From positions 372,001 to 436,000 of the forward strand of contig NZ_JAEKJZ010000005.1 of the NCBI RefSeq assembly GCF_017309185.1: a stretch of DNA of 64,000 nt, given 5' to 3'. A program made the translations under genes and the position numbers. Positions 8,791 to 16,663 of the stretch are shown here, piece after piece. Source of the stretch: Roseibium aggregatum (GTDB lineage Bacteria; Pseudomonadota; Alphaproteobacteria; Rhizobiales; Stappiaceae). Under the pieces are notes generated by a model. The model was given only the letters and a program-made list of their open reading frames with translations. It ran no database searches and was not told where the DNA came from. The stretch's first letter is position 1; each line of letters opens with the position of its first letter.

Positions 8791-9786
8791 TCAGCCTGTC
8801 TCCACCGTTCCGATCACGGCCACACAGTCTCCGGTTTTCACGAGGCCGGGGAAATGCCGGGCGGCGACGATGCCGGCTCTTTGCGCGGGGCAATCGCGCG
8901 GCGGAACTCCGGTGCGCTCGGTGGACCAGATCCGGGCGATCAGATCGCCCTTTTCGACCATCTCGCCCAGGTCCCTGACCGGTTCGTGCAGACCTTCGGC
9001 CTCGGCGAAGTGAAAACAGTCGCTTTTCGGAATGTCGAGCATGAGGCTCGGGCCGAGTTCCGGTTCCCCGCTCAGAATTCCCGCGTGACGCAGGACGTTC
9101 CGGACGCCCTTTTTGGCGATCGCGATGGATTTCGCGGTCGCCGTTCCGCCCCCGCCGAGTTCCGTCGTCACGAAGGTCTTGCCTTGCGCCTCGACGGCGG
9201 AATCGTACATGCCGACACTGTCGATCTCCAGAAGCATCGCCGAATAAGGCGCGTTGAAGGCCCGCATCGCGGCGACGCAGGCCTCCTGATGGGCCTTGTC
9301 CTCCAGTACGTGGGCGGCGGCGAAAGGCAGGAAGTCGAGCGTCTTTCCGCCGGAATGGAAATCGAGAACGATATCCGCCTCCGGGATCAGGACGGTGTTG
9401 AAATAATCGGCGATCTTCTCCGTCACGGTCCCGTCGGGACGGCCCGGAAAGGAGCGGTTCAGGTTGCCCTTGTCGATCGGCGAGGTCCGGGAACCGGCCC
9501 GGAAGGCGGGATAGTTGAAGGCGGGCACGATAATGACACGGCCCTGAATGTCGTCGGGAGAGAGCGTGAGGGCAAGCTCCTGAAGAGCGACCGGCCCTTC
9601 GTATTCGTCGCCGTGATTGGCCCCGGTCAGAAGGGCGGTTGGGCCGTCACCGTTGCGGATGACGGTGGTCGGGATCATCACCGAGCCCCAGGCGCTGTCG
9701 TCCCGGCTGTAGGGCAGCTTCAGAAAGCCGTGATGAATACCGTCCTCATTCAGGGGAATGGTGGCGGCAATCGGATTTTGGGCCAT
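8791..9786 (-). CDS. doeB: N2-acetyl-L-2,4-diaminobutanoate deacetylase (ectoine catabolism)
   Basis: Zinc deacylase of the succinylglutamate desuccinylase/aspartoacylase family, 331 residues. It converts N-alpha-acetyl-diaminobutyrate, the ring-opening product of ectoine, to 2,4-diaminobutyrate and acetate. Zinc-ligand motifs are TGANHGDEYEGP (near residue 55) and DFHSGGKTLDF (near 142); ELGGGGTATA and a C-terminal barrel-like domain follow. The start is the ATG at 9786, three bases after the stop of the ectoine hydrolase gene. The assignment rests on family plus tight linkage to doeA, eutB, eutC and an EnuR-like regulator. Also called eutE. Confidence 0.85.
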   Translation of the reverse strand: MAQNPIAATIPLNEDGIHHGFLKLPYSRDDSAWGSVMIPTTVIRNGDGPTALLTGANHGDEYEGPVALQELALTLSPDDIQGRVIIVPAFNYPAFRAGSRTSPIDKGNLNRSFPGRPDGTVTEKIADYFNTVLIPEADIVLDFHSGGKTLDFLPFAAAHVLEDKAHQEACVAAMRAFNAPYSAMLLEIDSVGMYDSAVEAQGKTFVTTELGGGGTATAKSIAIAKKGVRNVLRHAGILSGEPELGPSLMLDIPKSDCFHFAEAEGLHEPVRDLGEMVEKGDLIARIWSTERTGVPPRDCPAQRAGIVAARHFPGLVKTGDCVAVIGTVETG

Positions 9787-9789
9787 TGC

Positions 9790-10977
9790 TCAGTCCTTCA
9801 CGAAAAGCTTGCGCGGGACGTTGGCGAGACACTCCGGTCCGTTGACGCCGATGACGATGCTCTCGGTGATTTCGAAGCCCCAGTCTTCCATCCAGAGCCC
9901 GGTCATGAAGTGAAAGGTCATGTTCTCTTCCAGCACCGTCTTGTCGCCGGGACGCAGAGACATGGTGCGCTCGCCCCAGTCCGGCGGATAGGAAAGGCCG
10001 ATGGAGTAGCCGGTCCGGTTGTCCTTGACGATGCCGTATTTTTTCAGGATCGCGAAAAACGCATTGGCGACGTCTTCGCAGAGATTTCCCGCTTTCGCCG
10101 CTTCGAGACCGGCCTCCATGCCTTCAAGCACCGCCTTCTCCGCGTCCAGGAAGGCTTGCGTCGGCTTGCCGAGGAAAAGCGTTCTGGAGAGCGGGCAGTG
10201 GTAGCGGTTGTGAACCCCGGCCACTTCGAAGAAGGTGCCTTCGCCGCGCTTCATCGGGGCGAAGTCCCAGGTCAGGTGCGGCGCGGCCGCGTCGCTGCCG
10301 GAAGGCGTCAGCGGCACGATGGCCGGGTAATCGCCGCCGATGCCGAGTTCCGCGTCGTAGCGCAGGCCCGCGTCGTAGATCTCCGAGACAAGATCGCATT
10401 TGCGCAGACCCGGTTCCGCCTTTTCCAGGATGCGGGAATGGATGCGCTCGACGAATTTGCCCGCCTTGCGCATGTAATCCAGTTCCTGCGGCGACTTCAC
10501 CGCCCGCTGCCAGTTCACCAGCCCGGTCGTGTCCTGAAACCTGGCGTTAGGAAGATGGTTTTGCAGGGAGGCGTAGGCGGCGGCTGAAAACCAGTAATTG
10601 TCCATCTCCACGCCGATCCGCTTCGATGACCAGCCGCGCTCCTCGATCCGGGCCGACAGGTAATCCATCGGGTGGCGCTCGGTCGACTGAACATAGTGGT
10701 CCGGATAGCCGATGATGTTGTCCGGATGCATGAAGCAGGTCCGGTAGGCTCCCTGTGCATCCTGTCCGCGTCCGTACCAAATCGGCTCGCCCTCTAGGCC
10801 AAGCAGAACGGCCTGGTACACGTAGAAGGACCAGCCGTCATAGCCGGTGAGCCAGGCCATGTTCGACGGGTCGGAGACAACGATCACATCGACGCCGGCG
10901 CGCTGCATTGCTGCCCGGGTCGAGGCGATCCTGTCGTGATATTCCTGTTTGCTAAAGCGCAGTGTGGGTTCGATCAT
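9790..10977 (-). CDS. doeA: Ectoine hydrolase (M24 peptidase-like)
   Basis: A 395-residue pita-bread-fold enzyme that opens the ectoine ring to acetyl-diaminobutyrate. It has a creatinase-type N-terminal domain (about 1-165) and an M24 catalytic-fold domain (about 170-390). Recognisable segments are NMAWLTGYDGWSFYVYQAV, FFEVAGVHNRYHCPLSRT and the C-terminal FHFMTGLWMEDWGFEITES. Not all classical M24 metal ligands are obvious, as is usual for the ectoine hydrolase branch. The ATG at 10975-10977 has no clear Shine-Dalgarno sequence; the gene follows eutC by 20 bases. Also called eutD. Confidence 0.88.
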   Translation of the reverse strand: MIEPTLRFSKQEYHDRIASTRAAMQRAGVDVIVVSDPSNMAWLTGYDGWSFYVYQAVLLGLEGEPIWYGRGQDAQGAYRTCFMHPDNIIGYPDHYVQSTERHPMDYLSARIEERGWSSKRIGVEMDNYWFSAAAYASLQNHLPNARFQDTTGLVNWQRAVKSPQELDYMRKAGKFVERIHSRILEKAEPGLRKCDLVSEIYDAGLRYDAELGIGGDYPAIVPLTPSGSDAAAPHLTWDFAPMKRGEGTFFEVAGVHNRYHCPLSRTLFLGKPTQAFLDAEKAVLEGMEAGLEAAKAGNLCEDVANAFFAILKKYGIVKDNRTGYSIGLSYPPDWGERTMSLRPGDKTVLEENMTFHFMTGLWMEDWGFEITESIVIGVNGPECLANVPRKLFVKD

Positions 10978-10997
10978 GGGAGGGGTCCGAGTAAGAG

Positions 10998-11990
10998 CTA
11001 GGTGTTGATCTGTGTGCCTGCGCCGGCTGCGTCCGCCAGGCGGCGGGCGTAGGTGGCAATCGCCGTGTCCTGGACACCGGTGCCGGTCAGGTCCGCGATG
11101 GTGATGTCTTCCGCCGTCTTGCGTCCGGGAGATTTACAGGCGGCGATGTCGCCGAGTTCGGCGAATTTTGTGCCGCTCGACACGACCCCGCCGGCAAGCG
11201 CATGATGCAGCTCGCCGAGCAATTCGGTCTGGGACTTGCGGTCGGGCACATAGAGATCGGCGCGCGCGAGACAGGCGGGGTCGAGTTCGTTCTTGTGCTC
11301 CTGATCGGAGCCCATCGCGGTGATATGCTGGCCGGGCCGCAGCCAGTCCGCCTTGATGAGCGGTTCGGCGCTCGGCGTTGTTGTGACGATGACATCCGCC
11401 CGGCCGACCGCCTCGGCGAGGTCTGCGGCTGGTGACACTGCGATACCGAGAAGCTGCCCCATTTCCTCCGCCATGGTCCTGGCCTTGTCGAAGTCCCGCG
11501 CCCAGACGGTTGCCTCGGTAATCGGGCGGACGAGGCAAAGCGCCTGCAATTGCAATTTCGCCTGGGTTCCCGCGCCAACGATACAGGCTTTAGAAGCCGT
11601 CCCGGCGGCAAGATGCTTCGCGGCGACCGCACCGGCGGCGGCGGTCCGGATATCGGTCAGGTAACCGTTGTCCAGAAACAGGGCTTCGACCATCCCGGTC
11701 CTGGCCGAAAACAGCACCATGAGACCCGAGGTGCTTGGAAGGCCGAGTTTCGGATTGTCGAAGAAACCGGGCGACACCTTGATCGCGAAACTTTCCACGC
11801 CGGGCACATAGGCGGTCTTGACATCGACCTCGCCATTGACGTCCTCGATTGCCATGGACAGGATCGGCGGCATGACGACGCCACCGTCGGCAAGCGCCTT
11901 GAAAGCGTTTTCGACACAGTCGACGGTGTCCATATTGAGCCGCACGAACTGCCGGAGCTGGGTCTCGGACAGGATCTTGATGGCTGGCAC
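10998..11990 (-). CDS. eutC: Ectoine utilization protein EutC (ornithine cyclodeaminase/mu-crystallin family)
   Basis: Predicted NAD(P)-dependent enzyme of 330 residues with the ornithine cyclodeaminase fold. It shows the substrate-binding segment FAIKVSPGFFDN, the DIRTAAAGAVAAKHLA helix and a Rossmann motif (ACIVGAGTQAKLQLQAL near residue 125). EutC is thought to act with EutA and EutB in converting hydroxyectoine toward ectoine. The start chosen is GTG at 11988-11990, one base after the eutB stop and 6 bases after a GGAGGG site inside the eutB end; a longer ATG start at 12023 lacks this. Confidence 0.85.
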   Translation of the reverse strand: MPAIKILSETQLRQFVRLNMDTVDCVENAFKALADGGVVMPPILSMAIEDVNGEVDVKTAYVPGVESFAIKVSPGFFDNPKLGLPSTSGLMVLFSARTGMVEALFLDNGYLTDIRTAAAGAVAAKHLAAGTASKACIVGAGTQAKLQLQALCLVRPITEATVWARDFDKARTMAEEMGQLLGIAVSPAADLAEAVGRADVIVTTTPSAEPLIKADWLRPGQHITAMGSDQEHKNELDPACLARADLYVPDRKSQTELLGELHHALAGGVVSSGTKFAELGDIAACKSPGRKTAEDITIADLTGTGVQDTAIATYARRLADAAGAGTQINT

Positions 11991-11991
11991 G

Positions 11992-13014
11992 TCAGCCCTC
12001 CGCTTGCTGGTCGGAAGCCACATCCACGTCCTCGCCGGAAATGACGCGGTGATGCAGTCTCATGTCGATATTGCAGCCGGAAAGAAGCGCGACCGTCGGC
12101 CCCTCTGGCTTCACCTTGCCGGTGGCGAGCGCCGCCATGCAGACGGCGCCAGCTCCTTCCACGATCTGGCGCTCCTGCCAGTAGCCGTGGCGGATACCGG
12201 CTGCGATTTCCGCCTCGCTCAACAGGACGACCTTGTCGACCAGGTCGCGCACTGTCTTGAAGGTGTAGCGGTTTGCCAGGCCGATGCCGCCGCCGAGCGA
12301 ATCCGCAAGCGTCGGCAATTCCGGCACCTGGATCGGGAGCCCGGTGTCCAGGGAGGCGGCCATGGCGGCGCCCCGTTCCATGGACATGCCGATGATCTGA
12401 ACCTCCGGCCGTCGCGCCTTGATCGCCGATGCGACACCTGAGATGAGCCCGCCACCGGAAAGCTGCACCAGGACGGTGTGGACGTCCGGGACGTCTTCCA
12501 GGATTTCCAGCCCGAGCGTGCCTTGTCCGGCGATGATGTCCGGGTGGTCGAAGGGCGGCACGAGGGTCATGCCGTCCTCCGCGACCAGACGGTCGACCTC
12601 GATCTGGGCTTCGTCCTGGGACGACCCGACGATCCGAACCTCCGCGCCGAGCGCCTCGATAGCCTCGACCTTGTTCTGTGGCACGAGACGCGACATGCAG
12701 ATGATGCATCTGACACCGGCCTGCCTGGCGGCATGAGCCAGTCCCCGGCCATGATTGCCGGTCGACACACCAACAACACCCTTGGCCTTGGCGGCTTCGG
12801 AAAGCGACAGCACCGCGTTGGCGGCACCGCGCAGCTTGAAACTGCCGGTTTCCTGAAGGTGCTCGAGCTTCAGATAGACCGGAACGCCGCAGAGCTTGCT
12901 CAGGCTCTCGGACACGACTGTCGGCGTGCGCCGGATCGTGCCCCCGATGGTGGCCCGCGCACTGGTGAAATCGGCGAGTTCGAAATCCGGACCTGATGTT
13001 GCTTCAGCGCTCAA
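11992..13014 (-). CDS. eutB: Hydroxyectoine utilization dehydratase EutB (threonine dehydratase-like, PLP fold II)
   Basis: PLP enzyme of 340 residues in the threonine/serine dehydratase family. The PLP lysine lies in ETGSFKLRGAANA (near residue 60), the glycine-rich phosphate loop is SGGGLISG (near 190) and the ring-nitrogen residue region is LLSGCNIDM near the C-terminus. In ectoine clusters EutB is the dehydratase-like partner of EutC in hydroxyectoine conversion. It lies 101 bases downstream of the regulator gene, and that gap contains one copy of the motif repeated at the enuR promoter. The third partner EutA is not in this cluster. Confidence 0.85.
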   Translation of the reverse strand: MSAEATSGPDFELADFTSARATIGGTIRRTPTVVSESLSKLCGVPVYLKLEHLQETGSFKLRGAANAVLSLSEAAKAKGVVGVSTGNHGRGLAHAARQAGVRCIICMSRLVPQNKVEAIEALGAEVRIVGSSQDEAQIEVDRLVAEDGMTLVPPFDHPDIIAGQGTLGLEILEDVPDVHTVLVQLSGGGLISGVASAIKARRPEVQIIGMSMERGAAMAASLDTGLPIQVPELPTLADSLGGGIGLANRYTFKTVRDLVDKVVLLSEAEIAAGIRHGYWQERQIVEGAGAVCMAALATGKVKPEGPTVALLSGCNIDMRLHHRVISGEDVDVASDQQAEG

Positions 13015-13082
13015 CGAGAGCCTCCTGACGGACCATTTCGGTCAGATTGAAATCCGGACAATTTTTCGTCAATCGGAATATT

Positions 13083-13098
13083 AAATCATGACAATTGT
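13083..13098 (+). promoter_or_regulatory. Candidate EnuR/MocR operator copy upstream of eutB
   Basis: AAATCATGACAATTGT. Its first 14 bases recur as an exact reverse complement at 14496-14509, and TCATGACAATTG recurs at 14524-14535. It lies about 70 bases upstream of eutB, so the catabolic genes may have their own regulated promoter besides read-through from enuR. Confidence 0.6.
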
Positions 13099-13115
13099 TT
13101 TTATCGTGGGCAGGG

Positions 13116-14504
13116 TCAGAAAATGTGCAGCGCCGGCTCGGGCCGGCTGTGGTAGATGCGGCCAATCAGGTCGAGGCCGTCGGCGCATTGCTCCTCCCCA
13201 AGATTGCCGAGGCAGATCCTGATGCCTGGCCTCGGAGTCGCGTCCGGGAGCGCGAAGGCGGAGCCCGGAGCGAGCACGACGCCTTTCTGCCGGGCCTGTT
13301 CGACAAAGGCGGTTTCCGGCCACTGGTCGGGCAGGGGCAGCCAGATGTGCAGGCCATTCGGACTGGCGTTGAAGGGGATGTCTTGCAGGATGTCCGCGGC
13401 AAGACGATTCCGCCGCGCCAGCGCCGCTCTTTGCCAGGCCAGAAGCTCGTCCGCCGTGCCATCCTCGATCCATTTGGTAGCGATGGCCGCGATAAGCGGT
13501 GTGGCGATCCAGTCAGTCGCCAGATGCCGGTTCTCCGCAGCCGGTTCCAGAGTTTCAGGCACGGCCAGGTATCCGATCCGAAGACCCGAGAGAAGGCATT
13601 TGGTAAAGCTGGTGAAGTAGAGGGTCCGTTCCGGAGCGAGTGACGCTATGGGAGGCAGGCGCTCCGGCTGCAGCGGCCCCCAGGCATCGTTCTCGACGAT
13701 CAGGAAATCATGTTTACGGGCAATTTCCGCAAGCGCCTCGCGCCGTTCGAGACTCATCATCAGAGCCATTGGATTGAGGCCGTTGGGCAGAACGAAAAGC
13801 GCATCGATCCGGTTGGTGCGGCAATGGCGGTCCAGCATTTCGGGAATGATCCCTTCCGCGTCCTGGGCTATGCCGTGCAGTCTCAGGTCGAGATATCTGG
13901 AAAGCCGGATGAGCGGGTGATGGCACATTTCGCCGGATACGACGGTTCCTCCCGGGCCCGCGGCGGTCAGAAGGGCGGTGGTCATGGCCGGGCTGCTGCC
14001 GTTGGTGATCAGGACCCGGTCGGGCGGACAGCGAAGACCGCAGCGCGAAAGCCAATCGGCCGCCGCCGCGCGATAGGGGCGCAGGGCGTTCGCCGGCCGG
14101 GTGGAAAAGATCGAGGAAGGGGGCAGCGTTTCGGACAGGTCGCGAAGTGCGGCGCTCATCCGGTCCAGATGCATCCGGGAGGAGACCGGTTTCAGATTGG
14201 AGAAATCCAGAAGCCGTTCTTCCTGCAGGCTCTGCAGGTAAGGTGCCTGGGTGTCCACAGGCTTGGCGTTCACGAAGGTACCGCGGCCGACATGTCCCTT
14301 GATCAGGCCGCGCCGGATCAGTTCGTCGTAAGCGCGGCTGACGGTCTGAACGCTGAGGTCGAGCCTGTGCGCCAGATCGCGGTGCGTCGGCAAACGGTCG
14401 CCGGTCTTCAGCTTGCCCGAGTCTATGGCCTTTGCGATCTGGTCCGCAAGGGAGCGATAGGCGGGTCGCCGGAGATTCTGGCCGAATGTGTTCCAAATTG
14501 TCAT
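13116..14504 (-). CDS. enuR: MocR-type (GntR HTH plus aminotransferase-fold) regulator, EnuR-like
   Basis: A 462-residue regulator of the ectoine genes. The N-terminal GntR winged helix (about 1-75; motif LDLSVQTVSRAYDELIRRG) is fused to a fold-I aminotransferase-like domain (about 100-455). The PLP lysine is retained as Lys302 in YFTSFTKCLLSGLRIGY. EnuR of other alphaproteobacteria uses a PLP lysine to sense the ectoine breakdown products acetyl-diaminobutyrate and diaminobutyrate, which this cluster produces. The start ATG at 14504 lies inside one copy of the repeated TCATGACAATT motif, suggesting autoregulation. A start further downstream would cut the HTH. Confidence 0.85.
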   Translation of the reverse strand: MTIWNTFGQNLRRPAYRSLADQIAKAIDSGKLKTGDRLPTHRDLAHRLDLSVQTVSRAYDELIRRGLIKGHVGRGTFVNAKPVDTQAPYLQSLQEERLLDFSNLKPVSSRMHLDRMSAALRDLSETLPPSSIFSTRPANALRPYRAAAADWLSRCGLRCPPDRVLITNGSSPAMTTALLTAAGPGGTVVSGEMCHHPLIRLSRYLDLRLHGIAQDAEGIIPEMLDRHCRTNRIDALFVLPNGLNPMALMMSLERREALAEIARKHDFLIVENDAWGPLQPERLPPIASLAPERTLYFTSFTKCLLSGLRIGYLAVPETLEPAAENRHLATDWIATPLIAAIATKWIEDGTADELLAWQRAALARRNRLAADILQDIPFNASPNGLHIWLPLPDQWPETAFVEQARQKGVVLAPGSAFALPDATPRPGIRICLGNLGEEQCADGLDLIGRIYHSRPEPALHIF

Positions 14505-14535
14505 GATTTAATTTTTGCATTTTTCATGACAATTG
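14496..14535. promoter_or_regulatory. Divergent enuR/aminotransferase operator with inverted motif copies
   Basis: Two copies of the TCATGACAATT motif face each other: reverse strand at 14496-14509 (overlapping the enuR start) and forward at 14524-14535, with AT-rich sequence between. A third copy lies at 13083-13098. MocR regulators commonly bind paired repeats, so this is the most likely EnuR binding region for both directions. Confidence 0.6.
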
Positions 14536-14640
14536 ACAAGCTGCCCCGACTTCCTCATGGTCGCAGCCAACGGCAAACGCGAAAGGGCTGGCCGCACCGT
14601 CACGGCTGCCACGGATACCCAGACTTCGAGAGGACAGGAT

Positions 14641-16017
14641 ATGCTGCGTAACGACCAGCTCGATCAGTGGGATCGGGAAAACTTCTTTCACCCCTCAACC
14701 CATCTTGCCCAGCATGCGCGCGGCGATACGCCGAACCGCATCGTCGAGACCGCGTCCGGCGTCTATATCGAGGATCGGGACGGCAACAAGCTGCTCGATG
14801 CCTTTGCCGGCCTCTACTGCGTCAACGTCGGCTACGGGCGCCAGGAGATCGCCGAGGCGATTGCCGAACAGGCGAAGAAGCTCGCCTATTATCACGCCTA
14901 TGTCGGTCACGGTACCGAAGCCTCGATCACGCTTTCGAAGATGATCCTCGATCGCGCTCCGAAAAACATGTCGAAGGTCTATTTCGGCCTCGGCGGGTCG
15001 GATGCCAACGAGACCAATGTCAAGCTGGTCTGGTACTACAACAACATCCTCGGCCGCCCGGAAAAGAAGAAGATCATCTCCCGCTGGCGCGGCTATCACG
15101 GATCCGGCCTGATGACCGGCTCGCTGACGGGTCTCGAGCTCTTTCACAAGAAGTTCGACCTGCCTTTCGCCCAGGTGCTGCACACCGTTTCTCCCTATTA
15201 TTTCCGCCGGGAAGACCTGTCGATGAGCGAGGCGGATTTTGTTGCCCATTGCGCTTCGGAACTCGAGGCGCTGATCGAGCGTGAGGGCGCCGACACGATT
15301 GCCGCCTTCATCGGCGAGCCGGCCATGGGAACGGGCGGGCTCGTGCCGCCGCCGGCAGGCTATTGGGAGGCGATCCAGCCGATCCTGAAAAAACACGACA
15401 TTCTGCTCATCGCCGATGAAGTCGTCACCGGCTTTGGCCGTCTGGGTTCGATGTTCGGCTCCGATCACTATGGCATGGAAGCCGACATCATCACCATCGC
15501 CAAGGGATTGACCTCCGCCTACGCGCCGCTTTCCGGCTCCATAGTCGGCAACAGGGTCTGGGATGTGTTGATGAAGGGAACGGACGAGAACGGCCCGATC
15601 GGTCACGGCTGGACCTATTCCGCGCACCCGATCGGCGCGGCCGCCGGGGTTGCGAACCTTGAACTCGTTGACAGCCTCGGTCTGGTGGAAAACGCCGGGA
15701 CGATGGGGGCCTATCTCAAGAAAGCACTAACCGAAGCGCTCGGCGACCATCCGAATGTTGGCGAGATCCGAGGCGAAGGGCTGCTGATCGCCATGGAATT
15801 CGTCGAGGACCGGGACACCCGAACCTTCTTCGATCCGTCCCGAAAGGTCGGTCCGTCGGTGGCGACGGAGCTTCTCGGGAACGGCGTCATCGCGCGGGCC
15901 ATGCCCCAGGGCGACATTCTCGGCTTTGCTCCGCCGCTTTGCCTTACCAAGGATGAGGCGGACGGGATCGTGGCCGCAACGAAGAAAAGCGTCGAAGCAG
16001 TGCTTTGCAGCAGGTGA
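14641..16017 (+). CDS. Class III PLP aminotransferase, probable ectoine-pathway transaminase
   Basis: Cytoplasmic fold-I aminotransferase of 458 residues. The pyridoxal lysine is Lys288 in ITIAKGLTSAYAPL, preceded by LLIADEVVTGFGR; the phosphate-binding region YFGLGGSDANETNVKL and the HGWTYSAHPIGAAAG active-site loop are present. By context it could transaminate diaminobutyrate to aspartate semialdehyde (DoeD role), but omega-aminotransferases acting on taurine, putrescine or beta-alanine look alike. The start is the ATG at 14641, 6 bases after GAGAGGA; a longer in-frame start at 14533 lies within the operator region. It is divergent from enuR and probably controlled by it. Confidence 0.78.
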   Translation: MLRNDQLDQWDRENFFHPSTHLAQHARGDTPNRIVETASGVYIEDRDGNKLLDAFAGLYCVNVGYGRQEIAEAIAEQAKKLAYYHAYVGHGTEASITLSKMILDRAPKNMSKVYFGLGGSDANETNVKLVWYYNNILGRPEKKKIISRWRGYHGSGLMTGSLTGLELFHKKFDLPFAQVLHTVSPYYFRREDLSMSEADFVAHCASELEALIEREGADTIAAFIGEPAMGTGGLVPPPAGYWEAIQPILKKHDILLIADEVVTGFGRLGSMFGSDHYGMEADIITIAKGLTSAYAPLSGSIVGNRVWDVLMKGTDENGPIGHGWTYSAHPIGAAAGVANLELVDSLGLVENAGTMGAYLKKALTEALGDHPNVGEIRGEGLLIAMEFVEDRDTRTFFDPSRKVGPSVATELLGNGVIARAMPQGDILGFAPPLCLTKDEADGIVAATKKSVEAVLCSR

Positions 16018-16663
16018 CGACGACCGTGATCCATCTGAGGGTTCAAAGGCCGTCAGATGGGTCCCGGAGGTCTTGATGGGCATACGGACCGGTGCGTCAA
16101 TCACCGCCCGGGCCCGGCCGCTCGAACGGCGGCCGTTCGCAGAGAGGCTCTTTGCCCGCGCAAAGCCGGGCCGGTCACCGCTTCTTTTCTGAACGAGGAA
16201 CCGGATGTCAATCGAGGGGAGGCACTCGGTTGTGCGTAGGGGTAGATGCACAATGGTGAATATTAAGGAGAGAGAGTAAAAAGCAAAGCAGAAGAAATTA
16301 AGTAAAAACAAGAAATAAAAAAACCGAGAAAATTTATCATTGTCGCAGATTTGGAAAACTTAAGGAGAAGATTGAAGTAAAAAATTACTTAAAATTGAAT
16401 ATATCTTTTTCAGAAGGTGAAAGAACGAGAAGCAACTTCAGAATTATGCATAAAAATTCAATATACAAGAATATAGATTAAGTAAAATAAAAATATACAT
16501 ATAATTTAGAATAATTTTTAATTAACAAAATCAGGTGGAGGATTGAGAAAGCGCGGGATATGTTTGTAGTTTTCAAATTCAACTTACGTTGAATTTGAAT
16601 AACAAAAGTTGTTAGACATTTCATGCGCCTCGTGAGGAGAGCGGAGCTGAGGAGCATGTCGTC
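16018..16663. other. AT-rich gene-free block upstream of a chemoreceptor gene
   Basis: No gene is supported in these 646 bases. From about 16250 to 16550 the composition falls abruptly; for example only 9 of 60 bases are G or C at 16441-16500, although both flanks are GC-rich. The + strand is strikingly purine-rich from 16260 to 16330. A 12-bp perfect inverted repeat, TTCAAATTCAAC and GTTGAATTTGAA (16572-16583, 16588-16599), is followed by AACAA-AAG-TTGTT at 16601-16613, close to the chemoreceptor start. Confidence 0.6.
16572..16599. promoter_or_regulatory. 12-bp inverted repeat upstream of chemoreceptor gene, candidate operator
   Basis: Perfect arms separated by TTAC, 65 bases upstream of the chemoreceptor start, at the 3' edge of the AT-rich block. 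It has no T-run, so an operator is more likely than a terminator. The binder is unknown. Confidence 0.5.

Noticed and set aside
8779-10587. A 602-residue + strand frame over doeB and doeA
   Set aside because: Antisense to two well-supported ectoine genes; composition typical of a shadow frame.
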